Source of the DNA: Herbinix luporum
GTDB taxonomy: Bacteria; Bacillota; Clostridia; Lachnospirales; Lachnospiraceae
Direction: 5' to 3'
Length of the DNA stretch: 64,000 nt
NCBI RefSeq assembly: GCF_900070325.1
Contig: NZ_LN879430.1
Span: forward strand, 298,501-362,500
A program made the position numbers and the translations under genes. Below the pieces are notes generated by a model. That model worked only from the letters and a program-made list of their open reading frames with translations, did no database searches and was not told where the DNA came from. Of the stretch, positions 1-8,153 are shown one piece after another. The first letter of the stretch is position 1. Each line of letters opens with the position of its first letter.

Positions 1-1
1 C

Positions 2-145
2 TGTAAACTGTGTACTAAGGCTTGCCAATTTGATGCAATTCATGTAGAGAACAATCTTGCTAAGATTGACTATAGTAAATGTACTAACTGTGGTGCCTGT
101 GTTAAAGTTTGCCCTGTAAAAGTAATACAGCAGCAATCGGCATAG
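2..145 (+). CDS. rnfB: Electron transport complex protein RnfB, C-terminal fragment
   Basis: Only the last 47 codons are present; the gene runs in from the left edge. The fragment holds the end of one cluster motif (CKLCTKACQF) and a complete one (CTNCGACVKVCP), followed by a short tail ending QQQSA. This is the C-terminal 2[4Fe-4S] ferredoxin domain expected of RnfB, the iron-sulfur subunit of the ion-pumping ferredoxin:NAD+ oxidoreductase at the membrane. A strong hairpin terminator follows 26 bases later, consistent with rnfB being the last gene of its operon. Another ferredoxin-domain protein cannot be excluded because only the tail is visible. Confidence 0.7.
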   Translation, partial: CKLCTKACQFDAIHVENNLAKIDYSKCTNCGACVKVCPVKVIQQQSA

Positions 146-171
146 TAAATGAAAAATTATAATTAAATATA

Positions 172-220
172 AAAAATACGTACCGGCAAGATATATTATT
201 TCTTGCCGGTACGTATTTTT
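172..220. terminator. Bidirectional rho-independent terminator, 19-bp perfect stem
   Basis: Arm 172-190 is perfectly complementary to arm 202-220 around an 11-base loop. An A-run opens the stem and a T-run closes it, so it can act in both directions. It separates the rnfB end from the convergent AraC-family gene. Confidence 0.9.
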
Positions 221-238
221 GTTATAGAGATATATTAT

Positions 239-1510
239 TTATGGTGCCAGTTGATTTCTATTTTTTATATATTCACTGGGGGTCATGCCTATTTTCTTCT
301 TAAAGATTCTGCTAAAGTAATTGGGATCTTTATAACCAACTAAAAAGCAGACTTCTTTTACTGTCAGATTAGAATTGGTTAGAAGTTCTTTAGCCTTTTT
401 CACACGGAGCATGGATAACCAGTCTATGAAATTAAAGCCTGTATTTTTCTTAATCAATTTACTGAAATATTGAGGGCTCATATTTACATACTCAGCCACA
501 TCCTCTAAGGAAATTTCATCGGCATAGTGGTTTTCTAGATATTCTTTTGTAGCTTGCACAATTTTATTGGAATAATCAATAACATTATTGGACTTAACAA
601 GACCGGTAATATCCACGAATTTCTGAAAGGCCCATTCAATCAATTGGTCACCTTTAAGTTCCATAAAAGCATCAATATGGTATGTGTAGTTAAAATAATC
701 AGCCTCATCCATACCGTCAATTCTTGCTGCGTGGGTTGCAAGAACCAGTGCCTCAATAATTTTGTTTCTCTTGGCATTATCGCTTAAATGACGTATCTTA
801 TTCATCATAAGAGCAAAATAATCATATGCATCTGACTTTCTATGACGAACCGAATTCATCATATGTTTTTCTGCTTCTTTATATTCATATACTTGCTGTG
901 CTTCTAATTCATTCAGATCCTGTACATGGATAGCCTCCCCCGGGCTACAATAGTATAAACAGGACATTGCTTCAAGATATGAAGTATATATTGAATGGAT
1001 ACTTTGCACATTACCTACGCCGCCGATTATTTCAATCTGAAACTTCTTTTGCAAGGTGTTTATCAGCTTAGATGTTATACAAAGGCTGTTGGTTTTTGTA
1101 TCTAAACCGGGAGCCAGGGCATTTGGTCCGTCAGTAATCAAAATACTTATACGGTTATATATCATAGGTCCGATAGCAGTGGTATAATCCTTAAGCTCAT
1201 CTTTAATTAAATAATATAGGGCCAGTTCATCAATGTCGAAATCTATAATATTGGTTCTATCCTGGGGAAGAAATTCAAGCAGTATCAGATAACCAAGATC
1301 TTTGAGTTTTAGCAAATTTCTGATAATACTAAGTTCCTTATGGGATGCTCCACGGAAAAACAAGGAAAAGACAAAGCTTTTTTCTAAATATGAAAAAAGG
1401 TCTTTCTGAGTAAAATCTTGATTAGCTTTTATTATTTCAGTATGAAGACTGTCCCAAAATTCTTTATCTAAATCAATATTATTTTTGCTATTTACATTAG
1501 GTGTTTTCAT
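239..1510 (-). CDS. AraC-family transcriptional regulator with GGDEF-like middle domain
   Basis: A 423-residue cytosolic DNA-binding regulator. The last ~105 residues are a typical AraC/XylS domain with two helix-turn-helix units (first near SLEDVAEYVNMSPQYFSKLI, second near TVKEVCFLVGYKDPNYFSRI) and the family closing motif GMTPSEYIK. The ~315 residues before it contain a stretch near residues 140-215 (GGVGNVQSIHSIYTSYLEAM) that resembles the degenerate GGDEF-like domain of CdaR/PucR-type and YesN-type regulators. No receiver phospho-acceptor domain is evident. It lies convergent to rnfB and divergent from the protease gene at 1790. Target and ligand are unknown. The ATG is preceded by a clear AAGGAG (seen on the plus strand as ctcctt). 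Confidence 0.85.
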   Translation of the reverse strand: MKTPNVNSKNNIDLDKEFWDSLHTEIIKANQDFTQKDLFSYLEKSFVFSLFFRGASHKELSIIRNLLKLKDLGYLILLEFLPQDRTNIIDFDIDELALYYLIKDELKDYTTAIGPMIYNRISILITDGPNALAPGLDTKTNSLCITSKLINTLQKKFQIEIIGGVGNVQSIHSIYTSYLEAMSCLYYCSPGEAIHVQDLNELEAQQVYEYKEAEKHMMNSVRHRKSDAYDYFALMMNKIRHLSDNAKRNKIIEALVLATHAARIDGMDEADYFNYTYHIDAFMELKGDQLIEWAFQKFVDITGLVKSNNVIDYSNKIVQATKEYLENHYADEISLEDVAEYVNMSPQYFSKLIKKNTGFNFIDWLSMLRVKKAKELLTNSNLTVKEVCFLVGYKDPNYFSRIFKKKIGMTPSEYIKNRNQLAP

Positions 1511-1789
1511 TAAATCACTCCTTATGGTGTCGAAGAATGTATAATATAGTACATTATATCACTGTTTTCTTGATAATGCACGCATTATATATGGGGATAA
1601 ATAAAAAAATGTAGTAAATTATGTTAGAAAATAAGAAAAACAATTATAAATTGCCACATAAATGTCAAATCAAGGTAATATTATTATATAGATAAGCTAT
1701 AATATAGTAATATTATAATAAATGTTCTATAGTTAAACTATAAATAGAAGATTAAATTTTTTTGTTGTTAATAGAAAGTTGGAAGTATT

Positions 1790-4012
1790 ATGAGGGTAAA
1801 AAGTAAGTACATAAAAATAATTACATTTATCTTTCCTATATTATTAGGAATTATTATAGTGATAATAAAGAATTCAATTTATTATAAACAAGATAAAGAT
1901 ATAATAGAAAATGATAACAATGAACTGATAGTTCTTTTTAATAGGAAGCTAGAAGAGCAGGAATTATCCAAGCTTTTAGATGGTTTTGATAATAATGCAA
2001 AAATTACCCAGCATTTTGGGGATTATGGACTTGTTTCAGTTGATAACAAAGAAATATATCAAGATTTAGTAAAAAAACTAAAAAAAGATCCCCTAGTAAA
2101 AGTGGTTCAGGCTAATGGTAAAGTAGAAGCTATGCAGGTAACAAACGATACCTATGCAGCAAATCAGTGGGCAATCCATAATCCCGGATCTTATTTATTA
2201 TTTTCATCCAATGGTAATAAAGAAATATTTGCAAAAAAGGATATAGATATGGATGTAGCCGAAGCCTGGAGGTATTTGGCTGCTGAAAAAATAGGGCGCC
2301 GTCAGGTAGTGGTTGCAATAATTGATACAGGAGTTGATTATACTCATCCTGATTTAACAAAAAATATATGGATTAATGAAAATGAAATAGCAGGGGACGG
2401 TATAGACAATGATAATAACGGTTTTGTAGACGATATTTATGGTTGGGATTTTTATAATGACGATGACAGTGTATGCCATTATAAATATGACAGTAAATCA
2501 AAGTCAAATCTAGCACTTCCTGAGGATAATGATGACCATGGAACCCATATAGCAGGAATAATCGGGGCAGTAGCAGATAATGGAATAGGAATAGCCGGCA
2601 TAGCCTCTAAAATTGATATTAAGCTTATGGTTTTAAAAATCAACGGGGGAAGGGACGGAACAGGCAGCATATCCGATGCAATCCTTGCTATAAAGTATGC
2701 CACAATGATGGGGGCAGATATCTGTAATATAAGCTGGGGTACGGACCAAAATTCCCCTGCCTTAAAAGAAGTTATAAAGGAATCGGATATGTTATTTGTA
2801 GCGGCTGCCGGAAATCAAGGCTTAAATAATGACCATAAACCGGTATATCCTGCAAGTTATAAGCTGGATAATCTAATATCAGTTACCTTTATCGATGCTT
2901 TTGGCAGGCTTACAAGATTATCAAACTATGGAAAAAAGTCTGTTGATATTGCTGCACCGGGAAGTGATATACTGAGCACTGCAGTGGGGTCCTATAAAAC
3001 ATTAAGTGGTTCTTCCATGGCTGTTCCCCAAGTAAGTGCAGTGGCTGCCCTTTTATATTCCTATAATGAAAATATATATCCCCAAAGAGTAAAAGAATTA
3101 TTGTTAAAAACTATAAAACCCGTATCAGAACTTAAAGGCAGTATAAGATATCCCGGGATAGTCAGTGCATATAAGGCATTATTGTCTATAAGGGACCTAA
3201 GAAAAGATAAATCAGTGCCTACGATTAAGCTAAGTACCCTATATGATAAAGGAAATTTGATAATAGATGTAAAGGCAAAGGATGAGGGTGGAGCCGGAGT
3301 TAGGGTAATACGTTGGCTGACAGGTAAAAGGGATATAAAAGATTTTAGCCGTGGTACCAAGGGGCAGGCAGTAAAGAATAATCAGGTCAAAGTTTCAAAA
3401 GCAGGTGTATATTCATTCTATATAAGTGATTATGCAGGCAATGAATTTGTTCGCCATTATAAGGTGACAGACGATAAAACTTCACCGATAATATCGGCAG
3501 GCTTTACAGTCTCAGGGGACTATAAGACAAGGACTATAAATATTAGGGTAAGAGACAGTCAAAGCGGTATTAAGCGGGTAAAATATCTCTCCGGAAAAAG
3601 ACAGATTGAAGACTTTATGCCGGCCGCATCCGGCAAGGAGATAAAACTAAATAATGAAAGAGGCTTCTTCAATGTTAAAAAAGATGGTTTTTATACCATT
3701 TATGCCATAGACCATAGAGGTAATCAAAGGATAAAGATAATAGAAGTAAAGACTATTAAATCAGAAGATGTTAAATTTACTCGAAGTGAAAAAACCATGA
3801 CTATTGGTGATACTTATATATTAAGGGCATTTGTAAAGCCTGCAACTACTACCGATTTAATTACATATAACAGTTCCCATAAGGATATCGTATCGGTAGA
3901 TAATAAGGGAAAACTTAAGGCTCTTAAGGAAGGAGAAGCAATCATTACAGCCAGAACCAGTAACGGATTTACGGCGGTGTGCAAGATTGTGGTTGTGGCT
4001 GCAGATCCATAA
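1790..4012 (+). CDS. S8 family serine peptidase (subtilase) with C-terminal Ig-like domain
   Basis: A 740-residue exported protease. Residues ~8-30 form a hydrophobic signal/anchor. Residues ~45-115 look like an inhibitor-I9-type propeptide. The catalytic domain shows D179 (AIIDTGVDYTHPDL), H250 (DDHGTHIAG), oxyanion N342 (AAAGNQG) and nucleophile S409 (LSGSSMAVPQ). A loop rich in Asp, Asn and Gly at ~195-222 is a plausible calcium site. Two beta-rich repeats follow (each with a G-A/S-G-V/I-x-x-[IV] pattern), and a bacterial Ig-like (BIG2) domain ends the protein at ~665-740. After the active Ser the usual SPHVAG is VPQVSA, so the conserved His is Gln. The gene is transcribed alone and followed by a terminator. 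Substrate unknown. Confidence 0.9.
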   Translation: MRVKSKYIKIITFIFPILLGIIIVIIKNSIYYKQDKDIIENDNNELIVLFNRKLEEQELSKLLDGFDNNAKITQHFGDYGLVSVDNKEIYQDLVKKLKKDPLVKVVQANGKVEAMQVTNDTYAANQWAIHNPGSYLLFSSNGNKEIFAKKDIDMDVAEAWRYLAAEKIGRRQVVVAIIDTGVDYTHPDLTKNIWINENEIAGDGIDNDNNGFVDDIYGWDFYNDDDSVCHYKYDSKSKSNLALPEDNDDHGTHIAGIIGAVADNGIGIAGIASKIDIKLMVLKINGGRDGTGSISDAILAIKYATMMGADICNISWGTDQNSPALKEVIKESDMLFVAAAGNQGLNNDHKPVYPASYKLDNLISVTFIDAFGRLTRLSNYGKKSVDIAAPGSDILSTAVGSYKTLSGSSMAVPQVSAVAALLYSYNENIYPQRVKELLLKTIKPVSELKGSIRYPGIVSAYKALLSIRDLRKDKSVPTIKLSTLYDKGNLIIDVKAKDEGGAGVRVIRWLTGKRDIKDFSRGTKGQAVKNNQVKVSKAGVYSFYISDYAGNEFVRHYKVTDDKTSPIISAGFTVSGDYKTRTINIRVRDSQSGIKRVKYLSGKRQIEDFMPAASGKEIKLNNERGFFNVKKDGFYTIYAIDHRGNQRIKIIEVKTIKSEDVKFTRSEKTMTIGDTYILRAFVKPATTTDLITYNSSHKDIVSVDNKGKLKALKEGEAIITARTSNGFTAVCKIVVVAADP

Positions 4013-4029
4013 AAAGATTTATACAAAAT

Positions 4030-4066
4030 AAATAAGCGGATTAGTTTATTAATCCGCTTATTACTA
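4030..4066 (+). terminator. Rho-independent terminator after the subtilase gene
   Basis: Inverted repeat AATAAGCGGATTA / TTAATCCGCTTATT with a short loop. It lies just after the protease stop and before the rpmG promoter. Confidence 0.75.
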
Positions 4067-4077
4067 AAAAAAAGTTA

Positions 4078-4106
4078 TTGACGGAAATTCCCTTATATGT
4101 TATAGT
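4078..4106 (+). promoter_or_regulatory. Sigma-A type promoter of the rpmG-secE-nusG cluster
   Basis: TTGACG at 4078-4083, a 17-base spacer and TATAGT at 4101-4106, with TG one base before the -10 box (extended -10). It lies about 100 bases upstream of rpmG. Confidence 0.75.
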
Positions 4107-4135
4107 AATTAAGCAAAGAAGAGGGCTTTTTTTTT

Positions 4136-4213
4136 ATGCCTAAAAAAGTCTTTATAAGGCAAAGCAGTAATAAGCGCTGCAAAAGAAAGCGGAGGTGGAA
4201 ATTGTGCGCGTAA
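4136..4213 (+). CDS. Possible 25-codon leader ORF overlapping rpmG start
   Basis: A short ORF ([15 protein letters not shown]..., very rich in Lys and Arg) opens with ATG 10 bases after an AAGAGGG sequence and ends at TAA inside the rpmG reading frame, out of frame with it. The rpmG ribosome binding site and GTG lie within its last codons, so its translation could affect rpmG initiation. No homologue is recognised, so it may be chance; the low confidence reflects that. Confidence 0.25.
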   Translation: MPKKVFIRQSSNKRCKRKRRWKLCA

Positions 4214-4353
4214 AAATCACTTTAGCATGTACGGATTGTAAACAGCGTAATTACAATATGACTAAAGAAAAGAAGTTATATCCGGACAGAATGGAAACTA
4301 AGAAGTATTGTAAATTCTGCAGAACCCATACATTACACAAAGAAACCAAATAA
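4204..4353 (+). CDS. rpmG: 50S ribosomal protein L33
   Basis: A 49-residue protein of the large ribosomal subunit. It is too small for many gene finders but unmistakable: it begins [13 protein letters not shown] and ends [12 protein letters not shown]. Four cysteines (C9, C12, C36, C39) form the zinc ribbon of the C+ type L33. The start is GTG, chosen because GGAGGTGG lies 7-13 bases upstream. It is followed 25 bases later by secE, the usual Firmicutes order rpmG-secE-nusG. Confidence 0.95.
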   Translation: MRVKITLACTDCKQRNYNMTKEKKLYPDRMETKKYCKFCRTHTLHKETK

Positions 4354-4378
4354 TTATATCTGAAAGGAAAGTGAAGAA

Positions 4379-4591
4379 ATGAGTGAAATGGCTGGTAAAG
4401 TAACTGACAAAGCTCCCAAAAAAAGCTGGTTTAAGAGCATGAAGTCCGAATTCAAAAAAATAGTCTGGCCGGATAGATTAACTCTTACTAAACAAACAGT
4501 TGCGGTTGTTATCGTTACTATCCTATTGGGTATAATTATTTATCTACTGGATTATGTAATTGAACTCGGTATCGGCTTTATTTTAGGATAA
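4379..4591 (+). CDS. secE: Preprotein translocase subunit SecE
   Basis: A 70-residue membrane protein with one transmembrane helix at ~43-66, preceded by the conserved amphipathic segment around WFKSMKSEFKKIVWPDR. SecE clamps the two halves of SecY in the SecYEG channel. Length and single-span topology match Gram-positive SecE. It is ten bases upstream of nusG in the same transcript. Confidence 0.95.
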   Translation: MSEMAGKVTDKAPKKSWFKSMKSEFKKIVWPDRLTLTKQTVAVVIVTILLGIIIYLLDYVIELGIGFILG

Positions 4592-4601
4592 GGGTGAGAA
4601 T

Positions 4602-5123
4602 ATGTCAGAAGCTAATTGGTACGTTGTTCACACATATTCGGGATATGAGAACAAAGTAAAAGCAAACATTGAGAAAATGATTGAAAACAGAAGGCTTCAA
4701 GATCAGATCTTAGAAGTATCTGTACCTATGAAGGAAGTTATTGAAGTTAAAAACGGTGTGAAAAAACGTGTACAAAAGAAAATGTTTCCCGGTTATGTAT
4801 TAATCCATATGGTTATGAATGATGACGTATGGTATGTTGTTCGTAACACTAGGGGAGTTACAGGCTTCGTAGGCCCGGATTCCAAACAACCGGTTCCGCT
4901 CACGGAGGCAGAGATGCGTAATATGGGCATCATGAAGGATGATATAGTAGTAGACTTTGAGGTTGGCGATACCGTTACAGTTATGAACGGAGTATGGGAA
5001 AATACAACCGGTGTAATCAAGGCTATCAATCCTCATAAGCAGATAGTCACCATAAGCGTAGAGCTGTTTGGACGTGAAACTCCGGTAGAAATCAGTTTCA
5101 GTGATGTTAAGATTCAAAAATAA
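4602..5123 (+). CDS. nusG: Transcription termination/antitermination protein NusG
   Basis: A 173-residue RNA-polymerase-associated factor. The N-terminal NGN domain (~residues 5-110) starts NWYVVHTYSGYE, with KKMFPGYVLI in the middle. The C-terminal KOW domain lies at ~120-172 (VGDTVTVMNGVWENTTG...). It links transcribing polymerase with ribosomes or pausing signals. The position between secE and rplK is the conserved bacterial arrangement. Confidence 0.97.
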   Translation: MSEANWYVVHTYSGYENKVKANIEKMIENRRLQDQILEVSVPMKEVIEVKNGVKKRVQKKMFPGYVLIHMVMNDDVWYVVRNTRGVTGFVGPDSKQPVPLTEAEMRNMGIMKDDIVVDFEVGDTVTVMNGVWENTTGVIKAINPHKQIVTISVELFGRETPVEISFSDVKIQK

Positions 5124-5211
5124 TTAAGGGTCATGATGGGCATATTAGCCGTATGCACGTATGCAATAAAAAGATTGCAATCATGGATATGCAGTAATTT
5201 ACGCAGTTTTA

Positions 5212-5239
5212 GTGGGAGGGAAATCCCCGCAAACACCAC
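5212..5239 (+). promoter_or_regulatory. Candidate ribosomal protein L1 binding site upstream of rplK
   Basis: An outer helix GTGG (5212-5215) pairs with CCAC (5236-5239). A 5' GA bulge, an inner GGG/CCC helix and a 7-base 3' bulge follow. It ends shortly before the rplK ribosome binding site. The same asymmetric architecture recurs before rplA (5773-5837). L1 autoregulation through an mRNA copy of its 23S rRNA site is established; assigning this hairpin to L1 is inference. Confidence 0.5.
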
Positions 5240-5260
5240 ATTATCAGGAGGTAAACAATA

Positions 5261-5686
5261 ATGGCTAAGAAAGTAACAGGTTATATCAAATTACAAATCC
5301 CTGCAGGAAAGGCAACACCGGCTCCTCCGGTTGGACCTGCATTAGGACAGCATGGTGTGAACATTGTTCAGTTCACAAAGGAATTTAACGCAAGAACAGC
5401 CGATCAAGACGGCATGATTATTCCTGTAATTATTACAGTATATGCAGACAGAAGCTTTAGCTTCGTTACAAAGACACCCCCGGCAGCAGTATTATTAAAG
5501 AAGACTCTGAATTTGAAATCCGGTTCCGCTGTTCCTAATAAGAACAAGGTTGCTAAAATCAGTAAAGCAGACCTGCAAAAGATTGCAGAAATAAAGATGC
5601 CGGATCTAAATGCTGCGGATATTGATGCTGCTATGAGAATGATAGCAGGAACAGCCAGAAGTATGGGCATTGAAGTTGAAGACTAA
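5261..5686 (+). CDS. rplK: 50S ribosomal protein L11
   Basis: A 141-residue component of the GTPase-associated centre, which binds 23S rRNA helices 43/44. The N-terminal signature [19 protein letters not shown] and the mid-protein [11 protein letters not shown] are diagnostic, and the length is standard. ATG follows CAGGAGG. It is separated from nusG by a 137-base leader containing the L1-site-like hairpin. Confidence 0.97.
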   Translation: MAKKVTGYIKLQIPAGKATPAPPVGPALGQHGVNIVQFTKEFNARTADQDGMIIPVIITVYADRSFSFVTKTPPAAVLLKKTLNLKSGSAVPNKNKVAKISKADLQKIAEIKMPDLNAADIDAAMRMIAGTARSMGIEVED

Positions 5687-5772
5687 TTGAGAATATAACA
5701 ACATAATCAAGGAAGATATATATTAGAAAATATATATTATAAGAAATGATTATGTTTTTAAAATCTATTAAT

Positions 5773-5837
5773 GTGGGAGGATATGCATGGCGTGATAGAT
5801 GATCGTAAAGTCCGCCGTTTTCTTCCGATATTACCAC
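5773..5837 (+). promoter_or_regulatory. Second candidate L1 binding site upstream of rplA
   Basis: GTGG (5773-5776) pairs with CCAC (5834-5837), with GA as 5' bulge, GG (5779-5780) pairing CC (5825-5826), and a 7-base 3' bulge GATATTA. A longer insert replaces the short loop of the rplK copy. The outer helix ends 2 bases before the rplA AGGAGG, so ligand binding could occlude initiation. Confidence 0.45.
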
Positions 5838-5852
5838 TAGGAGGTTTATAGA

Positions 5853-6545
5853 ATGAAAAGAGGAAAGAAATATCTTAATGCTGCAAAGGCAATAGACAGA
5901 AATACTTTGTACGATGCAGAAGAAGCAATCAGCTTAGTAAAACAATCAGCAGTTGCTAAATTTGATGAAACTATAGAAGCGCACATCCGCCTAAACGTTG
6001 ACGGACGTCATGCGGATCAACAGGTTCGTGGAGCAGTTGTTCTACCCCACGGAACAGGTAAGACAGTTCGTGTACTTGTATTTGCCAAGGGCGATAAAGT
6101 GGCAGAAGCAGAAGCAGCCGGAGCAGATTTTGTAGGCGGAGACGAACTGATTCCTAAGATTCAGAACGACGGCTGGCTTGACTTTGACGTTGTAGTTGCT
6201 ACTCCCGATATGATGGGTGTAGTTGGTCGCTTAGGACGTGTACTTGGACCTAAAGGTTTAATGCCTAACCCTAAAGCAGGTACAGTTACAATGGACGTTG
6301 CTAAAGCGGTTAAAGATATAAAAGCAGGTAAGATTGAGTATAGATTAGATAAGACAAATATTATTCACGTACCTATCGGAAAAGCTTCCTTTACAGAGGA
6401 GCAGCTTAATGATAACTTCCAGACCTTAATGGGAGCAATTATTAAGGCAAAACCTGCAGCAGCTAAGGGACAATACTTAAGAAGTGTTACATTAGCTTCT
6501 ACAATGGGCCCTGGCGTAAAATTAAACACTGCTAAATTAAGCTAA
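5853..6545 (+). CDS. rplA: 50S ribosomal protein L1
   Basis: A 230-residue L1-stalk protein, which contacts E-site tRNA and represses its own operon by binding mRNA. Family signatures include [16 protein letters not shown] and [21 protein letters not shown]. The length matches bacterial L1. It starts at ATG 7-8 bases after AGGAGG and is cotranscribed with rplK. A separate promoter for rplJ lies directly after it. Confidence 0.97.
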   Translation: MKRGKKYLNAAKAIDRNTLYDAEEAISLVKQSAVAKFDETIEAHIRLNVDGRHADQQVRGAVVLPHGTGKTVRVLVFAKGDKVAEAEAAGADFVGGDELIPKIQNDGWLDFDVVVATPDMMGVVGRLGRVLGPKGLMPNPKAGTVTMDVAKAVKDIKAGKIEYRLDKTNIIHVPIGKASFTEEQLNDNFQTLMGAIIKAKPAAAKGQYLRSVTLASTMGPGVKLNTAKLS

Positions 6546-6566
6546 TAAATAAATTGCAAATATGTG

Positions 6567-6596
6567 TTGACTTGGATTAATAATTCATGTTATAAT
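6567..6596 (+). promoter_or_regulatory. Promoter of rplJ-rplL
   Basis: TTGACT at 6567-6572, 18-base spacer, TATAAT at 6591-6596 with TG in the extended -10 position. It lies just upstream of the L10 leader RNA. Confidence 0.8.
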
Positions 6597-6609
6597 GCGT
6601 TTTGCAACA

Positions 6610-6760
6610 AATAAAAACTGCCGAAGACAGTAGGTGCCGTAAGGCGTAAGGTGGTACCGCCTACCGAGGAGAAGTTGGTTTATATTATATGAAATATAAC
6701 CTCTTTTTGCTTTGGCAGGAAGAGGTTTTTTTATTGGAGACCTATGACGAAATACTAAAA
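6610..6760 (+). promoter_or_regulatory. Ribosomal protein L10 leader RNA
   Basis: A structured 5' leader typical of Firmicutes rplJ. The block GCCGAAGACAGTAGGTGCCG pairs with GCCTACCGAGGAG, as in the known L10 leader family. It is followed by a hairpin with a long T-run near 6676-6731 that can work as an attenuator. Binding of L10(L12)4 to this RNA is the known regulatory mechanism. Confidence 0.8.
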
Positions 6761-6773
6761 GGAGGTGTACCTA

Positions 6774-7259
6774 ATGGCTAAAGTAGAATTAAAGCAGCCT
6801 ATAGTTGAAGAGATTAAAGGTTATGCCAAAGATGCGCATGCTATAGTACTTGTAGACTATCGTGGGCTTACAGTTGCAGAAGATACAGAGCTTCGTAAGA
6901 AATTAAGGGAAGCAGGTGTTGTATACAAGGTATATAAGAACACATTATTGAATTTTGCTTTCCAAGGAACTGAGTATGAAGCATTATCAAAGGATTTAGA
7001 AGGTCCTACAGCCGTAGCATTTGGTATTGATGATGTAACAGCTCCTGCCAGAATTATTAATGATTTGGCTAAGAAAATGCCAAAATTAGAGTTCAAGTCA
7101 GGCGTTGTTGAAGGAGTATACTATGATAAGGAAGGTATAAAGGAAATTGCCGCTATTCCTTCCAGAGAAGTTCTTATTTCCAAACTACTTGGAAGCTTAC
7201 AATCACCTATTGCAAATCTTGCAAGAGTGCTTAAGCAGATTGCTGAAAAAGCAGCATAA
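6774..7259 (+). CDS. rplJ: 50S ribosomal protein L10
   Basis: A 161-residue protein that anchors the L7/L12 stalk to 23S rRNA. It opens MAKVELKQPIVEEI and contains the typical VDYRGLTVAEDTELRKKLRE and VYKNTLLNFAF segments, with a C-terminal helix that binds L12 dimers. The ATG at 6774 is preferred over the in-frame GTG at 6765 because that GTG lies inside the GGAGGTG ribosome binding site. Confidence 0.96.
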   Translation: MAKVELKQPIVEEIKGYAKDAHAIVLVDYRGLTVAEDTELRKKLREAGVVYKVYKNTLLNFAFQGTEYEALSKDLEGPTAVAFGIDDVTAPARIINDLAKKMPKLEFKSGVVEGVYYDKEGIKEIAAIPSREVLISKLLGSLQSPIANLARVLKQIAEKAA

Positions 7260-7347
7260 TTATCTGGTAAGTTATTAGGACGATAACCTATTGTATTATT
7301 AGAGTAAGATAAACTTACAAAACAAATTTAGATGGAGGTATATAATT

Positions 7348-7719
7348 ATGACAACTCAAGAATTTATCGAGGCAATTAAAGGCCTTACTGTATTAGAATT
7401 AAATGAATTAGTAAAAGCATGTGAAGAAGAATTTGGTGTATCTGCAGCAGCAGGTGTTGTAGTAGCAGCAGGTGGCGCAGCAGCAGGCGGCGCAGCTGAG
7501 GAAGAAAAGAGCGAATTTGATGTTGAGTTAACTGAAGTTGGTCCTAACAAGGTTAAGGTTATCAAAGTTGTTCGTGACATCACCGGCTTAGGCTTAAAGG
7601 AAGCTAAGGATCTTGTTGATAACGCACCTAAGATGGTTAAGGAAGGCGTAAGCAAGGCAGAAGCTGACGATATGAAGGCTAAGTTAGAAGCTGAAGGCGC
7701 TAAGGTTACATTAAAGTAA
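7348..7719 (+). CDS. rplL: 50S ribosomal protein L7/L12
   Basis: A 123-residue stalk protein that recruits translational GTPases. The N-terminal dimerisation helix (~1-30) is followed by a long Ala/Gly hinge (~33-52). The C-terminal domain carries [20 protein letters not shown]. It is cotranscribed with rplJ and followed by a strong terminator, which separates it from the rpoB promoter. Confidence 0.97.
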   Translation: MTTQEFIEAIKGLTVLELNELVKACEEEFGVSAAAGVVVAAGGAAAGGAAEEEKSEFDVELTEVGPNKVKVIKVVRDITGLGLKEAKDLVDNAPKMVKEGVSKAEADDMKAKLEAEGAKVTLK

Positions 7720-7744
7720 TCTGATACAATTTTAAGATTTCAAT

Positions 7745-7797
7745 AAAAAAGGTATCTATAGTAAAGGGTGTATTTCTTCTACTATAGATACTTTTTT
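7745..7797 (+). terminator. Terminator after rplL
   Basis: GGTATCTATAGTA (7751-7763) pairs with TACTATAGATAC (7780-7791), followed by a T-run. Readthrough would feed rpoB. Confidence 0.85.
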
Positions 7798-7826
7798 ACT
7801 TAGATGTTGAAGAAAATATAAAATAA

Positions 7827-7858
7827 GGCTTATGCAAAGTAGTTACTCTGCATAAGCC
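7827..7858 (+). terminator. Second hairpin in the rplL-rpoB gap
   Basis: GGCTTATGCA (7827-7836) pairs perfectly with TGCATAAGCC (7849-7858), with flanking complementarity interrupted by one base. There is no clear T-run, so it may be a weak terminator or an mRNA-processing or stability element. Confidence 0.4.
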
Positions 7859-7972
7859 CTTATAATTGTCAAAACTTATTCATTAAGATGTAATATTATG
7901 TAATAAATGGGAATAATCTAACTATAATATATAAACATTTAAAAAAAACATAAAAAGTCAACAAATTTAATG

Positions 7973-8001
7973 TTGACAGTGGAAAACCTTTGTGGTAGTA
8001 T
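7973..8001 (+). promoter_or_regulatory. Promoter of rpoB-rpoC
   Basis: Consensus TTGACA (7973-7978), 17-base spacer, TAGTAT (7996-8001). It lies about 150 bases before rpoB, leaving a leader with two hairpins (8024-8055 and 8091-8122). Confidence 0.75.
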
Positions 8002-8090
8002 GAAAAGTGCACTATTGTGGTGTTATATGCCTAATTAACATTATTATAGCATATACGGATAAAAAAGAAAAGATATTTTTATAACAAATT

Positions 8091-8122
8091 ATAAGACTCC
8101 CTAAAATTTGGGGGAGTCTTAT
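8091..8122 (+). promoter_or_regulatory. Hairpin in the rpoB leader
   Basis: ATAAGACTCCC (8091-8101) pairs perfectly with GGGAGTCTTAT (8112-8122). No T-run follows and the ribosome binding site is 16 bases downstream. It could be an attenuation, processing or translational control element for RNA polymerase synthesis; the function is inferred from position only. Confidence 0.5.
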
Positions 8123-8153
8123 GTATAATTAAACTCAAGGGGTGAAAACGTCA

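Noticed and set aside
6645..6668. GGTGGTACCGCC resembling the T-box antiterminator core
   Set aside because: It lies in the L10 leader, directly upstream of rplJ, and pairs as expected for that leader; there is no T-box stem I or specifier region.
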